From Lentibacillus sp. CBA3610 (GTDB lineage: Bacteria > Bacillota > Bacilli > Bacillales > Amphibacillaceae): a DNA stretch of 64,000 nucleotides. The notes below the pieces were generated by a model. The model saw only the letters and a program-made list of their open reading frames with translations, was not told the origin of the DNA and searched no databases. A program made the position numbers and the translations under genes. The stretch spans positions 2,604,001 through 2,668,000 of the forward strand of contig NZ_CP035925.1 of assembly GCF_013373365.1 (NCBI RefSeq). Direction: 5' to 3'. Shown here one piece after another: positions 40,400 to 49,072 of the stretch; the first letter of the stretch is position 1; each line of letters begins with the position of its first letter.

Positions 40400-43267
40400 T
40401 TAATTTGCTGTAGGCTCTGTCTCTTGTTCTTGTTCAGTGGCAATATCAGAGATTGCCGAATCCATCAATTCGCCGACCATTTGAATTTTTTCAGGACTTA
40501 TCTTATCAATCGTGTCTTCAGGTGTGTGATACCATGGCTCTAAAGAAGCTGTTCCGGGCTCTCTCCAGATAAAGTTTGCTGCATCGATACCTGCTTCATG
40601 GAAAGCCTCGTGATCGGAAGCCCCTCTTTCGTAAAGGAAAAGGGTATCATTGTCTAATCGATCGGCAGCTACCTCGGCATATTGCCATACCGTATTGGGC
40701 TGTCCATCAACAACATTTACATAAAGTTGTGTCGCCGGGTCCCAATTCGTTCCAACCATATCCATGTTAAAGTTGCCGACACTTCTATTAATCTCATTAT
40801 CTGACAATTGGCTGACATAGTGATGAGCACCTACCAAACCAATTTCTTCAGCGCCAAAAGCAACGAAACGAATTTCTTTGTCCGCTGGCACATCCTCCAG
40901 CACTTTGGCCAGTTCAAGAAGCGTCGCGGCTCCCGATCCATTATCGTTTGCCCCAGGAGATTCAGGTACACTGTCATAGTGTGCCGTGACATACACAATT
41001 TCAGGGTCCTCAACACCCTCGGCTTCTTTCACTGCAATGACGTTTTGCGATTGCTTATTATCCTGAATATCAAATGTTTGGGTGGAAACATCATACCCGA
41101 GCGTTTCAAATTCATCTTGTATATACGCTGCCGCTTCCTGCTCTCCCTCTTCTCCAGCGACACGCGGTCCAATGTCTACACTTAAATGCTCAAGATGGGC
41201 CATTGCCCGTTCTGAATCAAAAGCGAATGCTTCCCACTTCTCAATGAGCGCATCGCCCTGCGACTGAAGCACATCATAGGCGCTGGCAGAAATCAGCTCA
41301 TTCTCCAGTTGGTGATCAAGCAAATCATTAAAGCCTTGCATATGCTTAACGACTTTTTCATCTGCTTCCTGATCTTCATAGTGGCTGACAGCGGTCAAAT
41401 GCTGATTCAGGGCACGCGGAGCTGTATCACTGGCAAACGCTCCGTCGTCTTCCAGCTGATCGACAGTCGCCATGATGTCTTCGGCGCTTTCAGGCGGTGC
41501 GACGTCATAATCTTCTCCATGGCCAAATTCATAATGACCATCAATGGTGACCGGAAGCTTTCCACCAGGTGACGCACCATAAATCACATCAACGGCAGCT
41601 TCCCACGAAACCGGTACGGCCGACCCCCATCTTTCAATCGCATACGTTGCGATGTGCGCGTCCACATCTGGATATTCCCCGATATCATATGGAAGGCCTA
41701 ATGATACAGACGCCACTGGGGTATCTGTATCCCCGAGAGCACTTACCAACTGGCTCTGCCCATCAGCGAGTTCACCGGCAGAGAACGTTGAAACGATGAT
41801 TCGATCTGCTTGTTCTGCTTGCTGGGCCGCTTCATCAATCTCGCTGTCGGAAGGGTCCTCGGACGTGATAAAGGTTTCGACATCGCCATTTGTTTTCGCC
41901 TGAACGGCATCAGCGATATCCTCCATATAATAGGTGCCGTCGTATATTTCCGGACCAACGACTAACGTTGATTCATCGGATGCAGCATCAAACGGAAGGA
42001 TATCATCATTTTTTACTAGCGTCATAGAATCCTGCGCCATGCTTCCGGCCAATTCTTTATGGGATTCCGTATTCACGACATCTGTCGCCTCATCCGGGTC
42101 AACATAGCGGTCATCAAAAAGCCCGTATCGCACTTTGGTTGATAAAATACGCTCGACAGATTCATCAACACGCTCCTCTGAAAGTTCACCAGATTCATAG
42201 GCTTCCAGCAGCGCATCAAATGTTTCTTTCTGTTCATCGAGCGTTCCGGTCGCCATGACAATATCAGCGCCTGCCTGGATCGTCATTACAGCTGCTTCAC
42301 CCGCGCCCCAATTGTCTTTGATCGCTTGCATCGACATGGCATCTGTTACGATAAGCCCGTTAAAGCCCATCTCTTCACGAAGCAATCCGGTCAAAACATC
42401 TTCTGACAAAGTGGCCGGAAGCTCCGGATCAATCGCTTCAATGATGACGTGTGAGGTCATAATCGACTCGGCGCCTGCATCAATGGCAGCTTGAAACGGC
42501 GGCAGATGAACTTCTTCAAGCGTTTCCCGGTCATAAGTGACGGTTGGAAGATCATAGTGTGAGTCTTCACTCGTATCACCATGTCCCGGAAAATGTTTTG
42601 GTGTCGATAACACGCCGTTTTCCTGATGCCCTTCAACTTGCGCAACCGTCATGTCGGAAACAAGCTCTGTGTTCTCACCAAATGACCGGACGCCAATTAC
42701 CGGGTTGTTCGGGTTGGTGTTCACATCAGCAAGCGGCGAATAATTCCAGTTAAAGCCTGTCGCTTTCATCTCTTCTGCCGTGACGCTTGCCATTTCCTCA
42801 GCTGCTTCTAAATCCCTTGTCGCAGCAATCCCCATCTGCCGCGGAAATGCAGTCGCATCAGTCACATGCTGATTCACACCATACTCCAAGTCAGCTGTTG
42901 AAAATAATGGAATATTCATCTCCGTTTCCGATGCCCATTCCTGGAGCTGATTATTGTATTCAGCCGTGGTCTCAGCATCACGATTTCCGTAAATAATCAC
43001 GGAACCCGCTTTGTAGTCCTGAATCAGCTCTCGTGTGTCTTCATTTGGCATATCCTGCTCGTTATCGTGGGTGGATGGCATGACGAGCTGACCGATTTTT
43101 TCTTCAGGCGTCATTTGGCTCGTCATCTGCTGAACCATTTGCTGATTCTGATCAGCCTGGACGTCACTTTGCTGGCTCAATGATGATGGTGTGAGAGCCG
43201 AGACTTGTGTTGGAAGGAGAAGAACGAACACTGACAGGTAACTTAACAACCGGACAAATTTCTTCAT
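40400..43267 (-). CDS. Secreted bifunctional GH3 beta-N-acetylhexosaminidase - FIMAH - M28 aminopeptidase
   Basis: 955 residues from the ATG at 43267 (GAGGAGAGAGTGAA upstream). Signal peptide about 1-24. The GH3/NagZ domain (about 45-600) has KHFPGHGDT, the Asp235-Ser-His237 acid/base pair and nucleophile Asp309 in VTDAMSM, all NagZ-specific. FIMAH (about 620-700) is internal, joining to an M28 zinc aminopeptidase (about 705-945) with ligand motifs AHYDS, GANDNGSG, GAEEIG, NMDMVG and YHTPEDT. The fusion would couple removal of GlcNAc from muropeptides to cleavage of the released peptide. Neighbours are an M14 carboxypeptidase gene and the tapA-sipW-tasA operon. Confidence 0.92.
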   Translation of the reverse strand: MKKFVRLLSYLSVFVLLLPTQVSALTPSSLSQQSDVQADQNQQMVQQMTSQMTPEEKIGQLVMPSTHDNEQDMPNEDTRELIQDYKAGSVIIYGNRDAETTAEYNNQLQEWASETEMNIPLFSTADLEYGVNQHVTDATAFPRQMGIAATRDLEAAEEMASVTAEEMKATGFNWNYSPLADVNTNPNNPVIGVRSFGENTELVSDMTVAQVEGHQENGVLSTPKHFPGHGDTSEDSHYDLPTVTYDRETLEEVHLPPFQAAIDAGAESIMTSHVIIEAIDPELPATLSEDVLTGLLREEMGFNGLIVTDAMSMQAIKDNWGAGEAAVMTIQAGADIVMATGTLDEQKETFDALLEAYESGELSEERVDESVERILSTKVRYGLFDDRYVDPDEATDVVNTESHKELAGSMAQDSMTLVKNDDILPFDAASDESTLVVGPEIYDGTYYMEDIADAVQAKTNGDVETFITSEDPSDSEIDEAAQQAEQADRIIVSTFSAGELADGQSQLVSALGDTDTPVASVSLGLPYDIGEYPDVDAHIATYAIERWGSAVPVSWEAAVDVIYGASPGGKLPVTIDGHYEFGHGEDYDVAPPESAEDIMATVDQLEDDGAFASDTAPRALNQHLTAVSHYEDQEADEKVVKHMQGFNDLLDHQLENELISASAYDVLQSQGDALIEKWEAFAFDSERAMAHLEHLSVDIGPRVAGEEGEQEAAAYIQDEFETLGYDVSTQTFDIQDNKQSQNVIAVKEAEGVEDPEIVYVTAHYDSVPESPGANDNGSGAATLLELAKVLEDVPADKEIRFVAFGAEEIGLVGAHHYVSQLSDNEINRSVGNFNMDMVGTNWDPATQLYVNVVDGQPNTVWQYAEVAADRLDNDTLFLYERGASDHEAFHEAGIDAANFIWREPGTASLEPWYHTPEDTIDKISPEKIQMVGELMDSAISDIATEQEQETEPTAN

Positions 43268-43369
43268 TTCACTCTCTCCTCTCATTATGATTTTTTCGTT
43301 TACGGAATGAAAAAAGCTGGCCATAATGGACGTTCATCATTTATGGCACAGCTCTCGTCAAATCAAGTA

Positions 43370-43957
43370 TTAGCCTTCCTCACCTTCTGTTTGCTGGGCA
43401 TTAAAGGTCCACTGCAGTTCTAAAGAGTCGCCCTGGAATTGGTTTTGATCTTCACCGTTGTCGGCGAAGGAAAATTCAACAACGAGATCATCACTCGTAC
43501 CGGATTCAAGCCCGTCCTCACCAAGCGCCGGAATGAATACCTCTTCATTAACGGCTTCTGGTGTCATGTCTTGCAGCTCAGCCAATGTTGTTTCATAAAT
43601 CACTTCATTCAGCTGATCCGCATTGTATAAAAACGTCACCTCTATATGATTTCCAAAGTCATCCGTGTTGTCACCTTCAGCATCTATCACGGAATAGTTT
43701 GTTTCCAGGAGCACCTGATTAATATCCAGTGATCCGTTATTTTGCAGTTCAAAATCGCGGGTCATGGATTCGCCTGGCTGGATATTTTCTACATCAATTA
43801 CCTCTGTCGGCTCAACAGCCAAGTCAAGCGTTCCCGCCGCAAACGTGTTGTTCGTCGTCTCGCTGTCACTGAAATATGCGTAGGTTCCTCCTCCAACCAG
43901 CGATAAACCGAGTGCTGCAGACATCACACCCATACCTAATTGTTTTTTAATCCCCAT
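43370..43957 (-). CDS. tasA: TasA/camelysin-family matrix protein
   Basis: A 195-residue exported protein starting MGIKKQLGMGVMSAALGLSL after AAGGAGGCATTCAAT. The signal peptide has the SipW-type form ending GGGTYAYFSDSETT. The mature part carries TFAAGTLDLAVEP and the PGESMTRDFELQNNGSLDI signature of TasA/CalY proteins. In B. subtilis, TasA forms the amyloid-like fibres of the biofilm matrix. It is third in a tapA-sipW-tasA order, as in B. subtilis, and shorter than B. subtilis TasA (261 aa), closer to camelysin length. Fibre formation is inferred. A decayed paralogue lies at 26324-26897. Confidence 0.85.
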   Translation of the reverse strand: MGIKKQLGMGVMSAALGLSLVGGGTYAYFSDSETTNNTFAAGTLDLAVEPTEVIDVENIQPGESMTRDFELQNNGSLDINQVLLETNYSVIDAEGDNTDDFGNHIEVTFLYNADQLNEVIYETTLAELQDMTPEAVNEEVFIPALGEDGLESGTSDDLVVEFSFADNGEDQNQFQGDSLELQWTFNAQQTEGEEG

Positions 43958-44051
43958 ATTGAATGCCTCCTTAAAATTTTTTCTCCCTGAGTTAAAGGGT
44001 ATATTTGAATGCCGCATAGAATGGGTATCTATGAACATCGCAAACCAATGA

Positions 44052-44612
44052 TTATTCTTTCGCCGCTTCCTTATTTTTCGAACCGTCAACTTGCTTCAGC
44101 GCTCGCCAAATGCTAATTGCCGAGTAACCGATGAGAAAAATACCGGGCAGGATAAGCAGCAGTGCAGCGCCCTCTGCCGTATTGGCAAAATTCATCACAT
44201 AACCGACATACGGTATCGTGAGCCCTGTGTATTTTCCAACGATATTTTCAGCAAGGACCGCCTCTGAATCAGCTTCTTCGTTGTTGTCACCTTTCGTCAT
44301 GTATTGCTCACCGTCTTGCATCACCTCATCAACTCGGTGGGTAATGAGCATGTCATCCGATGATCGGTAAGTGATTACATCGCCTTCTTCAAAACGTGTC
44401 ATATCCCCATCCAGTTCAATCGATATAATAGATCCGGTCTGTATCTCAGGTTCCATCGACCCGGATAAAACCGTTTTCAATTGATAACCGAAAAGATCAG
44501 CTTCCCCTCCCGATGCTCTGAGAGAAATTACCATAAAAACGGTTACAATCAGCAGACTGAATAATAGAAACGTTGTCAGGTGATTAATCATTTTCAGGAT
44601 TTTTTTCATCAT
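44052..44612 (-). CDS. sipW: Signal peptidase I, SipW (ER/archaeal type)
   Basis: 186 residues, the size of SipW (190 in B. subtilis). Two membrane segments flank a catalytic region with nucleophile Ser52 in VLSGSMEP and His92 in ITHRVDEV, the His replacing the Lys of ordinary bacterial enzymes. YMTKGDNNEEAD completes the family pattern. The start at 44612 (or 44609) overlaps the end of tapA, implying translational coupling; the open frame further upstream is the tapA gene read in another frame. It is expected to process the TapA- and TasA-like precursors beside it. Confidence 0.88.
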   Translation of the reverse strand: MMKKILKMINHLTTFLLFSLLIVTVFMVISLRASGGEADLFGYQLKTVLSGSMEPEIQTGSIISIELDGDMTRFEEGDVITYRSSDDMLITHRVDEVMQDGEQYMTKGDNNEEADSEAVLAENIVGKYTGLTIPYVGYVMNFANTAEGAALLLILPGIFLIGYSAISIWRALKQVDGSKNKEAAKE

Positions 44613-45195
44613 CCTGGTTATCACTCCGATCCGCATCCGGCTTTGATTCGTCTGATGCGTTGTCGTCATCGGCCGCGGAAGTTTCTGATTGGTCGTTATT
44701 GGACTCTTCTTCTGGTTCCTCATTGCCTGGTTTTGACGAAGGTTCAGACTTCTCGTCCTCTCCGGATTGGTTGTCATCCCCTTCACCATTCGAATCGGAC
44801 TCATCAGGTGATGTAGCGTCATTATGCTCATCTGCCTGCGTGTCCTGCTTGGCCGGCTCACCATCTGTATTTGCCTGCTGGTCCTCCTGTGACTGCTCCT
44901 CAGATGTTTGAGAACGTCCAGGCTTGTCCTGCTCACGATTTGCGTTTTCTTGCTTGTCCGCCTGTTCATCACGCGTGGCGTTGTCCGATTCCGCTGCATC
45001 TTCTTCATCAAAATCATCGGCAGCTGAAATGGTTCCATCAGCACCTTCATCATCGCTAAAGTAAGCAGTCGTTGGTGATGTCAGTAAAAAGGCGACACAA
45101 AACAGTAAGTAAGCCGCTGCGGCGATTCTAAACATGCCATTTGCATAGCTTTTTTGCAAAATTTGATTTGGTTTGGTTGAACGATGACGTTTCAT
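44584..45195 (-). CDS. tapA: TapA-like protein with SipW-type signal and long acidic tail
   Basis: A 203-residue protein. Residues 1-50 form a basic N-terminus, a hydrophobic core and a TTAYFSDDEG cleavage region of SipW type. Residues 60-203 are almost entirely Asp, Glu, Ser, Asn, Gln and Lys, very low in hydrophobic residues. Position (first of tapA-sipW-tasA) and signal type support TapA-like matrix assembly protein; sequence similarity to B. subtilis TapA beyond that is weak, so the symbol is given by synteny. The disordered acidic tail suits a high-salt habitat. Start after AGGAAGGTGTTTATAGC. Confidence 0.7.
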   Translation of the reverse strand: MKRHRSTKPNQILQKSYANGMFRIAAAAYLLFCVAFLLTSPTTAYFSDDEGADGTISAADDFDEEDAAESDNATRDEQADKQENANREQDKPGRSQTSEEQSQEDQQANTDGEPAKQDTQADEHNDATSPDESDSNGEGDDNQSGEDEKSEPSSKPGNEEPEEESNNDQSETSAADDDNASDESKPDADRSDNQDDEKNPEND

Positions 45196-45273
45196 GCTAT
45201 AAACACCTTCCTAAGAAAAACTCAGGCCTAGCCTCGTCTCTTCAGTGATCAGAGGCCGGAAGTCAGATTGGGC

Positions 45274-45297
45274 GAAATCGGCGAATCAGCCGATTTC
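45274..45297. promoter_or_regulatory. Perfect inverted repeat upstream of tapA
   Basis: GAAATCGGC and GCCGATTTC, 9-bp arms with a 6-nt loop, between the NagZ stop and the tapA start. It has no T run and may be an operator or attenuator. Confidence 0.35.
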
Positions 45298-45375
45298 AAT
45301 CGTAAAAAATATCCTCTGAAATGATAGAATTTTTAACTTTTAAAGAAGTCGATTGATATCGAATTGAAAATCTAT

Positions 45376-47392
45376 CTATGACCATTTCTCAATTAACCGG
45401 TCCGTTTCCGTCATCAGGTAGTTATGTGCCTTGGATGACATCATTTCATTAGCCAATTGATGATCGAGCAGTTGTTTGAAGCTTTCCATATGCTTGATCA
45501 CTTTTTCGGCTGATTCACTTTCCTCAAAATGGCTCACGGCCGTTAAATGTCTGATGATGGAACGAGCCTGGCTTTCCTCGATCTCGCCCTCATCTATAAA
45601 GTTTTCAGTGAGGGTTGTCATACCATCAGCGCTGTTTGGTGTGTCAATATAATCTAAGCCGTGGCCGTATTCATATAAATCCGGCAGAGTAACCGGGAGC
45701 TTTCCGAATGGATTGACATCGCCGGCCATGACGTTGGACAGCGCGTTAACCGACACATCCTGAAAGCCGTATGTTGCCAGATAACCATCGACTTCCGGAA
45801 AAGCCATCAGATCGTAAGGATTCCGGATAGCTGCGACAATCACCGGTTTGTCAGTTGCCTCAAGTTCACCCACCAACTGTTGCTGCGCCTCATTTGTGTT
45901 AGCGGTATAGGTCGTCACAATGACTTTATCCGCTTCTTCCGCGTTCGCGACAGCTTCATCAATTTGTCCATCACTCGGACTCGTATCTGTTGCCAAACTG
46001 CTCGCTTCCACTGTTTTGTTATTTAATTGATCAGAAAGCAAGCCGGGTTTCGCTGATGATGGGCCGGTAATGAACACATCCTCGGAACTTTCAAGCGGCA
46101 ATACGTCATTTTCATTCTTTACAAGCGTAATGCTTCTGTTGGCAATTTCGTCAGCCGTTTGCAAATGCTCGTCCGTCCCGATATTTTCGATTGCGTCCGG
46201 GTCAGTGTGCGGATCATCAAAGAGCCCTTTATCCTTTTTGGCTTCCAAAATGCGGTAGACTGATTCATCCACTCGTTCCTCACTAATTTCGCCGGTTTCG
46301 ACCGCTTCCATCATGCTGTCATACGCCAATTCAACATTCGGCGGATTCAGTAAAATATCGTTTCCGGCTTTAAACGCCTCAACGGCCACACGATCCTCTG
46401 GTACAACATTGGCGCCGGACATGCCGAGACTGTCCGTGATAATCAAACCGTCAAAACCCATCTCCTCACGCAATAAATCGGTCAGGATCGGTTTCGAAAG
46501 CGTTGCCGGAAGCCCGGAATCATCGAGAGCCGGTACAACAATATGCGCCGTCATAATCGAATCAATGCCCGCATCAATCGCTTTTTTAAAAGGTTTCAAA
46601 TCCACTTCATGCAATGTCTCCAGGTCATGATTGATAATCGGCAGCCCGTAATGGGAATCGACATCCGTATCACCGTGGCCCGGAAAATGTTTCGCTGATG
46701 CGATCACATTTTCTTCCTGGTAGGCATTGACTTGAGCAACTCCCAGATCCGACACCAAATCAGGATTTTCACCGAAAGAACGAACACCAATCACCGGATT
46801 CTCAGGATTCACATTGACATCGTCACACAGGGCAAAATTATATTTAATACCGAGGCTCTTTACTCCTCACCCAGAATACCGGCTGATCAGCTGCCATCTC
46901 CTCGGAACGTGTCGCCCCGAGCGCCATATTCCCCGGAAAAACAGTCCCCGGACTTGTCACCCGCTGCACAATTCCGCCTTCCTGATCAGTTGAGATAAAG
47001 AGAGGAATTTCAGAACGCTGATCCATCGCTATATCCTGCAACCCGTTTGAAAGTGCATTCACTTGTTCGGTATCAACAGGCATCCCGATATTATCGGTCC
47101 AGTTAAAATAAATCACACCACCAACATGGTAATTTTCGATAACTTCTTTAAAATTTTTACCACCACGGTCATTATCTAAATTTGTCTGCTCATAGTCCGG
47201 ATCAGTCGGTGTCTTGCCATAAACATGGACGACAAATAACTGCCCGATTTTTTCCTCTAACGTCATGTCATTCATTTTATTCCGGACAAAATCGTTTTTC
47301 CCATCCTCACTGTCAGCAAATGTATAAACCGGGAAGATAAGGGCCAAAACCAACAGCATCGACAAGGCCGACAACAAATGACGATTTTTCAT
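45376..47392 (-). pseudogene. nagZ: Secreted GH3 beta-N-acetylhexosaminidase (NagZ) with FIMAH, one frameshift
   Basis: The N-terminal block (47392-46844) has a signal peptide and LEEKIGQLFVVHVYG, STDQEGGIVQR and FPGNMALGATRS. The rest (46812-45376) has NPENPVIGVRSFGEN, KHFPGHGDT, the DSH acid/base motif, nucleophile Asp in IITDSLGM and a C-terminal FIMAH (RLIEKWS). The break lies around 46815-46870, where VFWVRSKEPRY replaces the expected join; more than one base change may be involved. If repaired it would be a normal NagZ plus FIMAH of about 660 residues. It cleaves GlcNAc from muropeptides in known relatives. Confidence 0.82.
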
Positions 47393-47574
47393 GGTAACGC
47401 CTCCAAATAGACAGATTTACCGTAAGAACAGCGAGACATCCGGTACATGTTGCCTCCTTTCTTATTTAACTGGATTCGGGTAAATAAATAGAAATGTTTA
47501 ATCATGGGGTGTCAGAAATTTCCTGGATAGAAAAGTGGAGCTTGACCATCATTAAAATAATGATCGAATGTTGT

Positions 47575-47676
47575 TATATAAAGACTACCAAGTAAAAATC
47601 TGTCAGTCTATACAACTTTAGTTTTGTTATTTCAAATTTTCTGTATTTTGGGCATCTTTTTTCCTAGTACTTTTTT
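47575..47676. promoter_or_regulatory. Duplicated upstream element (second copy at 27411-27506)
   Basis: AAGACTACCAAG, CAGTCTATACAACTT and CCTAGTACTTTT correspond, in order and at similar spacing, to AGACTATCAAG, CGTCTATATAACTT and ACTAGTACTTTT at 27417-27505. It lies about 180-280 nt upstream of nagZ. It may be a shared promoter/regulator region or simply duplicated DNA. Confidence 0.45.
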
Positions 47677-47732
47677 CGTTTTTTATCGAAATAATGAAGT
47701 TTGACCAAAAAAAACCTGATCGTGTCGATGGA

Positions 47733-47787
47733 GGGGGGGTCTGTCCCCCATCACTCTAACGCGTTAAAGCGGTGGGGGACAGACCCT
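47733..47787. repeat. REP palindrome, copy 14
   Basis: GGGGGGTCTGTCCCCCATC, core CTAACGCGTTAAAG, GGTGGGGGACAGACCC; upstream of the Uma2 gene. Confidence 0.92.
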
Positions 47788-47811
47788 CTATCTGGCACGG
47801 GGCGGACCTCC

Positions 47812-47822
47812 TGTGGTATACT
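47812..47822 (+). promoter_or_regulatory. Extended -10 promoter for the Uma2 gene
   Basis: TGTGGTATACT contains a TGnTATACT extended -10 element, 27 nt upstream of the chosen ATG. No good -35 was seen. Confidence 0.4.
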
Positions 47823-47848
47823 ATCATAAACGAATGGGAGGTACGGTG

Positions 47849-48487
47849 ATGCGTGATAAAAAGGAGAGTAAAAATAAGGACGCTTATACTGAACTCATAA
47901 ACGAAAACAACCTCACCTATGATGATTATGCTTCAATTGATGACGGCTACCGCTATGAACTCGTTGACGGGCAATTGGAATTGATGAGCCCGGCGCCGTC
48001 TGTTACACATCAGATGATCAGCTTTCAAATGCAGAAGGAAATAGGAAAAAGCTGTGAATCAGACTATATTATTTTATATGCTCCTGTTGATGTCATATTA
48101 GCTGATAATGAAGTGAGGCAGCCGGATCTTGTATTGATTCACCGCAAGCGTTTGGATATTTTAAGCAATCGCGGTGTAATCGGGCCTCCAGACCTTGTTG
48201 TTGAGATTCTTTCACCGTCCACATTAAAACGGGATAAAATTGATAAACTAAACACGTATGCCAATTTCCGCATCCCCGAATATTGGATAATCGAACCTAA
48301 GGCAGGCATTTTAGAGCAGTATTCCCTGCACGATGAACAGTACAGGCTTATTGATGTGTTCCAGGAAAACGCGCATGTAACCTCTCCCCACATCCCGTGT
48401 ATATCTTTCACCATGGCTCAAATAATGGAACGTATTCCTATTATTTGGATTAGCGGGGGTCTGTCCCCCATCACTCTAACACGTTAA
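47849..48487 (+). CDS. Uma2-family (DUF820) restriction-endonuclease-like protein
   Basis: About 212 residues with the PD-(D/E)xK-type fold seen in Uma2 proteins: YELVDGQLELMSPAPSVTHQ, then RQPDLVLIHRKR and GPPDLVVEILSPST, which hold the likely metal-binding Asp and Glu, and YWIIEPK. The ATG at 47849 was chosen because GGGAGGT lies seven bases upstream; the earlier ATG at 47813 has none. The last ten or so residues (SGGLSPITLTR) and the stop are encoded by a REP element, so the native C-terminus was probably changed. The family is common in cyanobacteria and Bacillaceae and its role is unclear. Confidence 0.85.
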   Translation: MRDKKESKNKDAYTELINENNLTYDDYASIDDGYRYELVDGQLELMSPAPSVTHQMISFQMQKEIGKSCESDYIILYAPVDVILADNEVRQPDLVLIHRKRLDILSNRGVIGPPDLVVEILSPSTLKRDKIDKLNTYANFRIPEYWIIEPKAGILEQYSLHDEQYRLIDVFQENAHVTSPHIPCISFTMAQIMERIPIIWISGGLSPITLTR

Positions 48488-48508
48488 AGCGGTGAGGGAC
48501 AGACCCCC
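48455..48508. repeat. REP palindrome, copy 15 (overlaps Uma2 3' end)
   Basis: GGGGGTCTGTCCCCCATCAC, core TCTAACACGTTAAAG, GGTGAGGGACAGACCCCC. It provides the final codons and TAA of the preceding gene. Confidence 0.93.
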
Positions 48509-48621
48509 TATTCGTAATGGATATAATTTCAGCTAAATATTTTTTCACTTCTTTTTTCAAAATAACACCAGCTTTAATATGTGCCATTTGTTCAGTAAGT
48601 AAGGCTAATGAAACAGTAAAT

Positions 48622-48963
48622 TTAATAGTTCAATTGACGCAGGTACAAGAGAATTTCGTTTCCATTCAATCTTTTCAAATTATATTTGCGGATCTTGCTG
48701 TCAATTTTCTTTTGCTGCTTACTTCCTTTGCTGAAAAAATTAATAATATGAAAAAATGTTCCTCCCCAAATGCCTGCCCAACCGCGGAATCCTAACTGGA
48801 ATGCCATTTCTTCTGTTTCCGTAATCGGCAATTGCGTGTTTTCCTCGAACTCTCTTTTATAGTCTTCGTGGATTATAATATAATCTGCTTTGTTCGTTAA
48901 CGCAGAAAGCAAATCTTCAGCGTCGCAGGCAACAAAACAATCATCCAGCTGTTTATATTCCAA
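48622..48963 (-). CDS. Hypothetical protein, 113 aa
   Basis: Not recognised. The TTG at 48963 has GAAAGGAGAG eight bases upstream and gives a product starting (M)EYKQLDDCFVACDAED; an ATG at 49014 in the same frame lacks such a site. The protein has an acidic first half, a Gly/Trp/Phe-rich hydrophobic stretch (LGFRGWAGIWGGTFFHII), then a basic tail with SKIRKYNLKRLNG. This could be one membrane-associated hairpin. It stands alone between the Uma2 gene and the glycolate permease gene. Confidence 0.6.
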   Translation of the reverse strand: MEYKQLDDCFVACDAEDLLSALTNKADYIIIHEDYKREFEENTQLPITETEEMAFQLGFRGWAGIWGGTFFHIINFFSKGSKQQKKIDSKIRKYNLKRLNGNEILLYLRQLNY

Positions 48964-49042
48964 AGAATTCACTCTCCTTTCAATGAAAAGAATAGGTTGA
49001 AATTTACGAATCAAACATTTTCCTCCCCTTGTTTTCAGATAG

Positions 49043-49072
49043 AAGGGGACAGACCCCCTATCAGACCCCTAT
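49043..49072. repeat. REP fragment, copy 16
   Basis: GGGGACAGACCCCCTATCAG followed by ACCCC; only right-arm fragments remain, directly after the permease stop. Confidence 0.6.

Noticed and set aside
44613-45053. N-terminal extension of SipW as a 333-residue protein
   Set aside because: It is the tapA coding region read in another frame; SipW is about 190 residues and a start overlaps the tapA stop.
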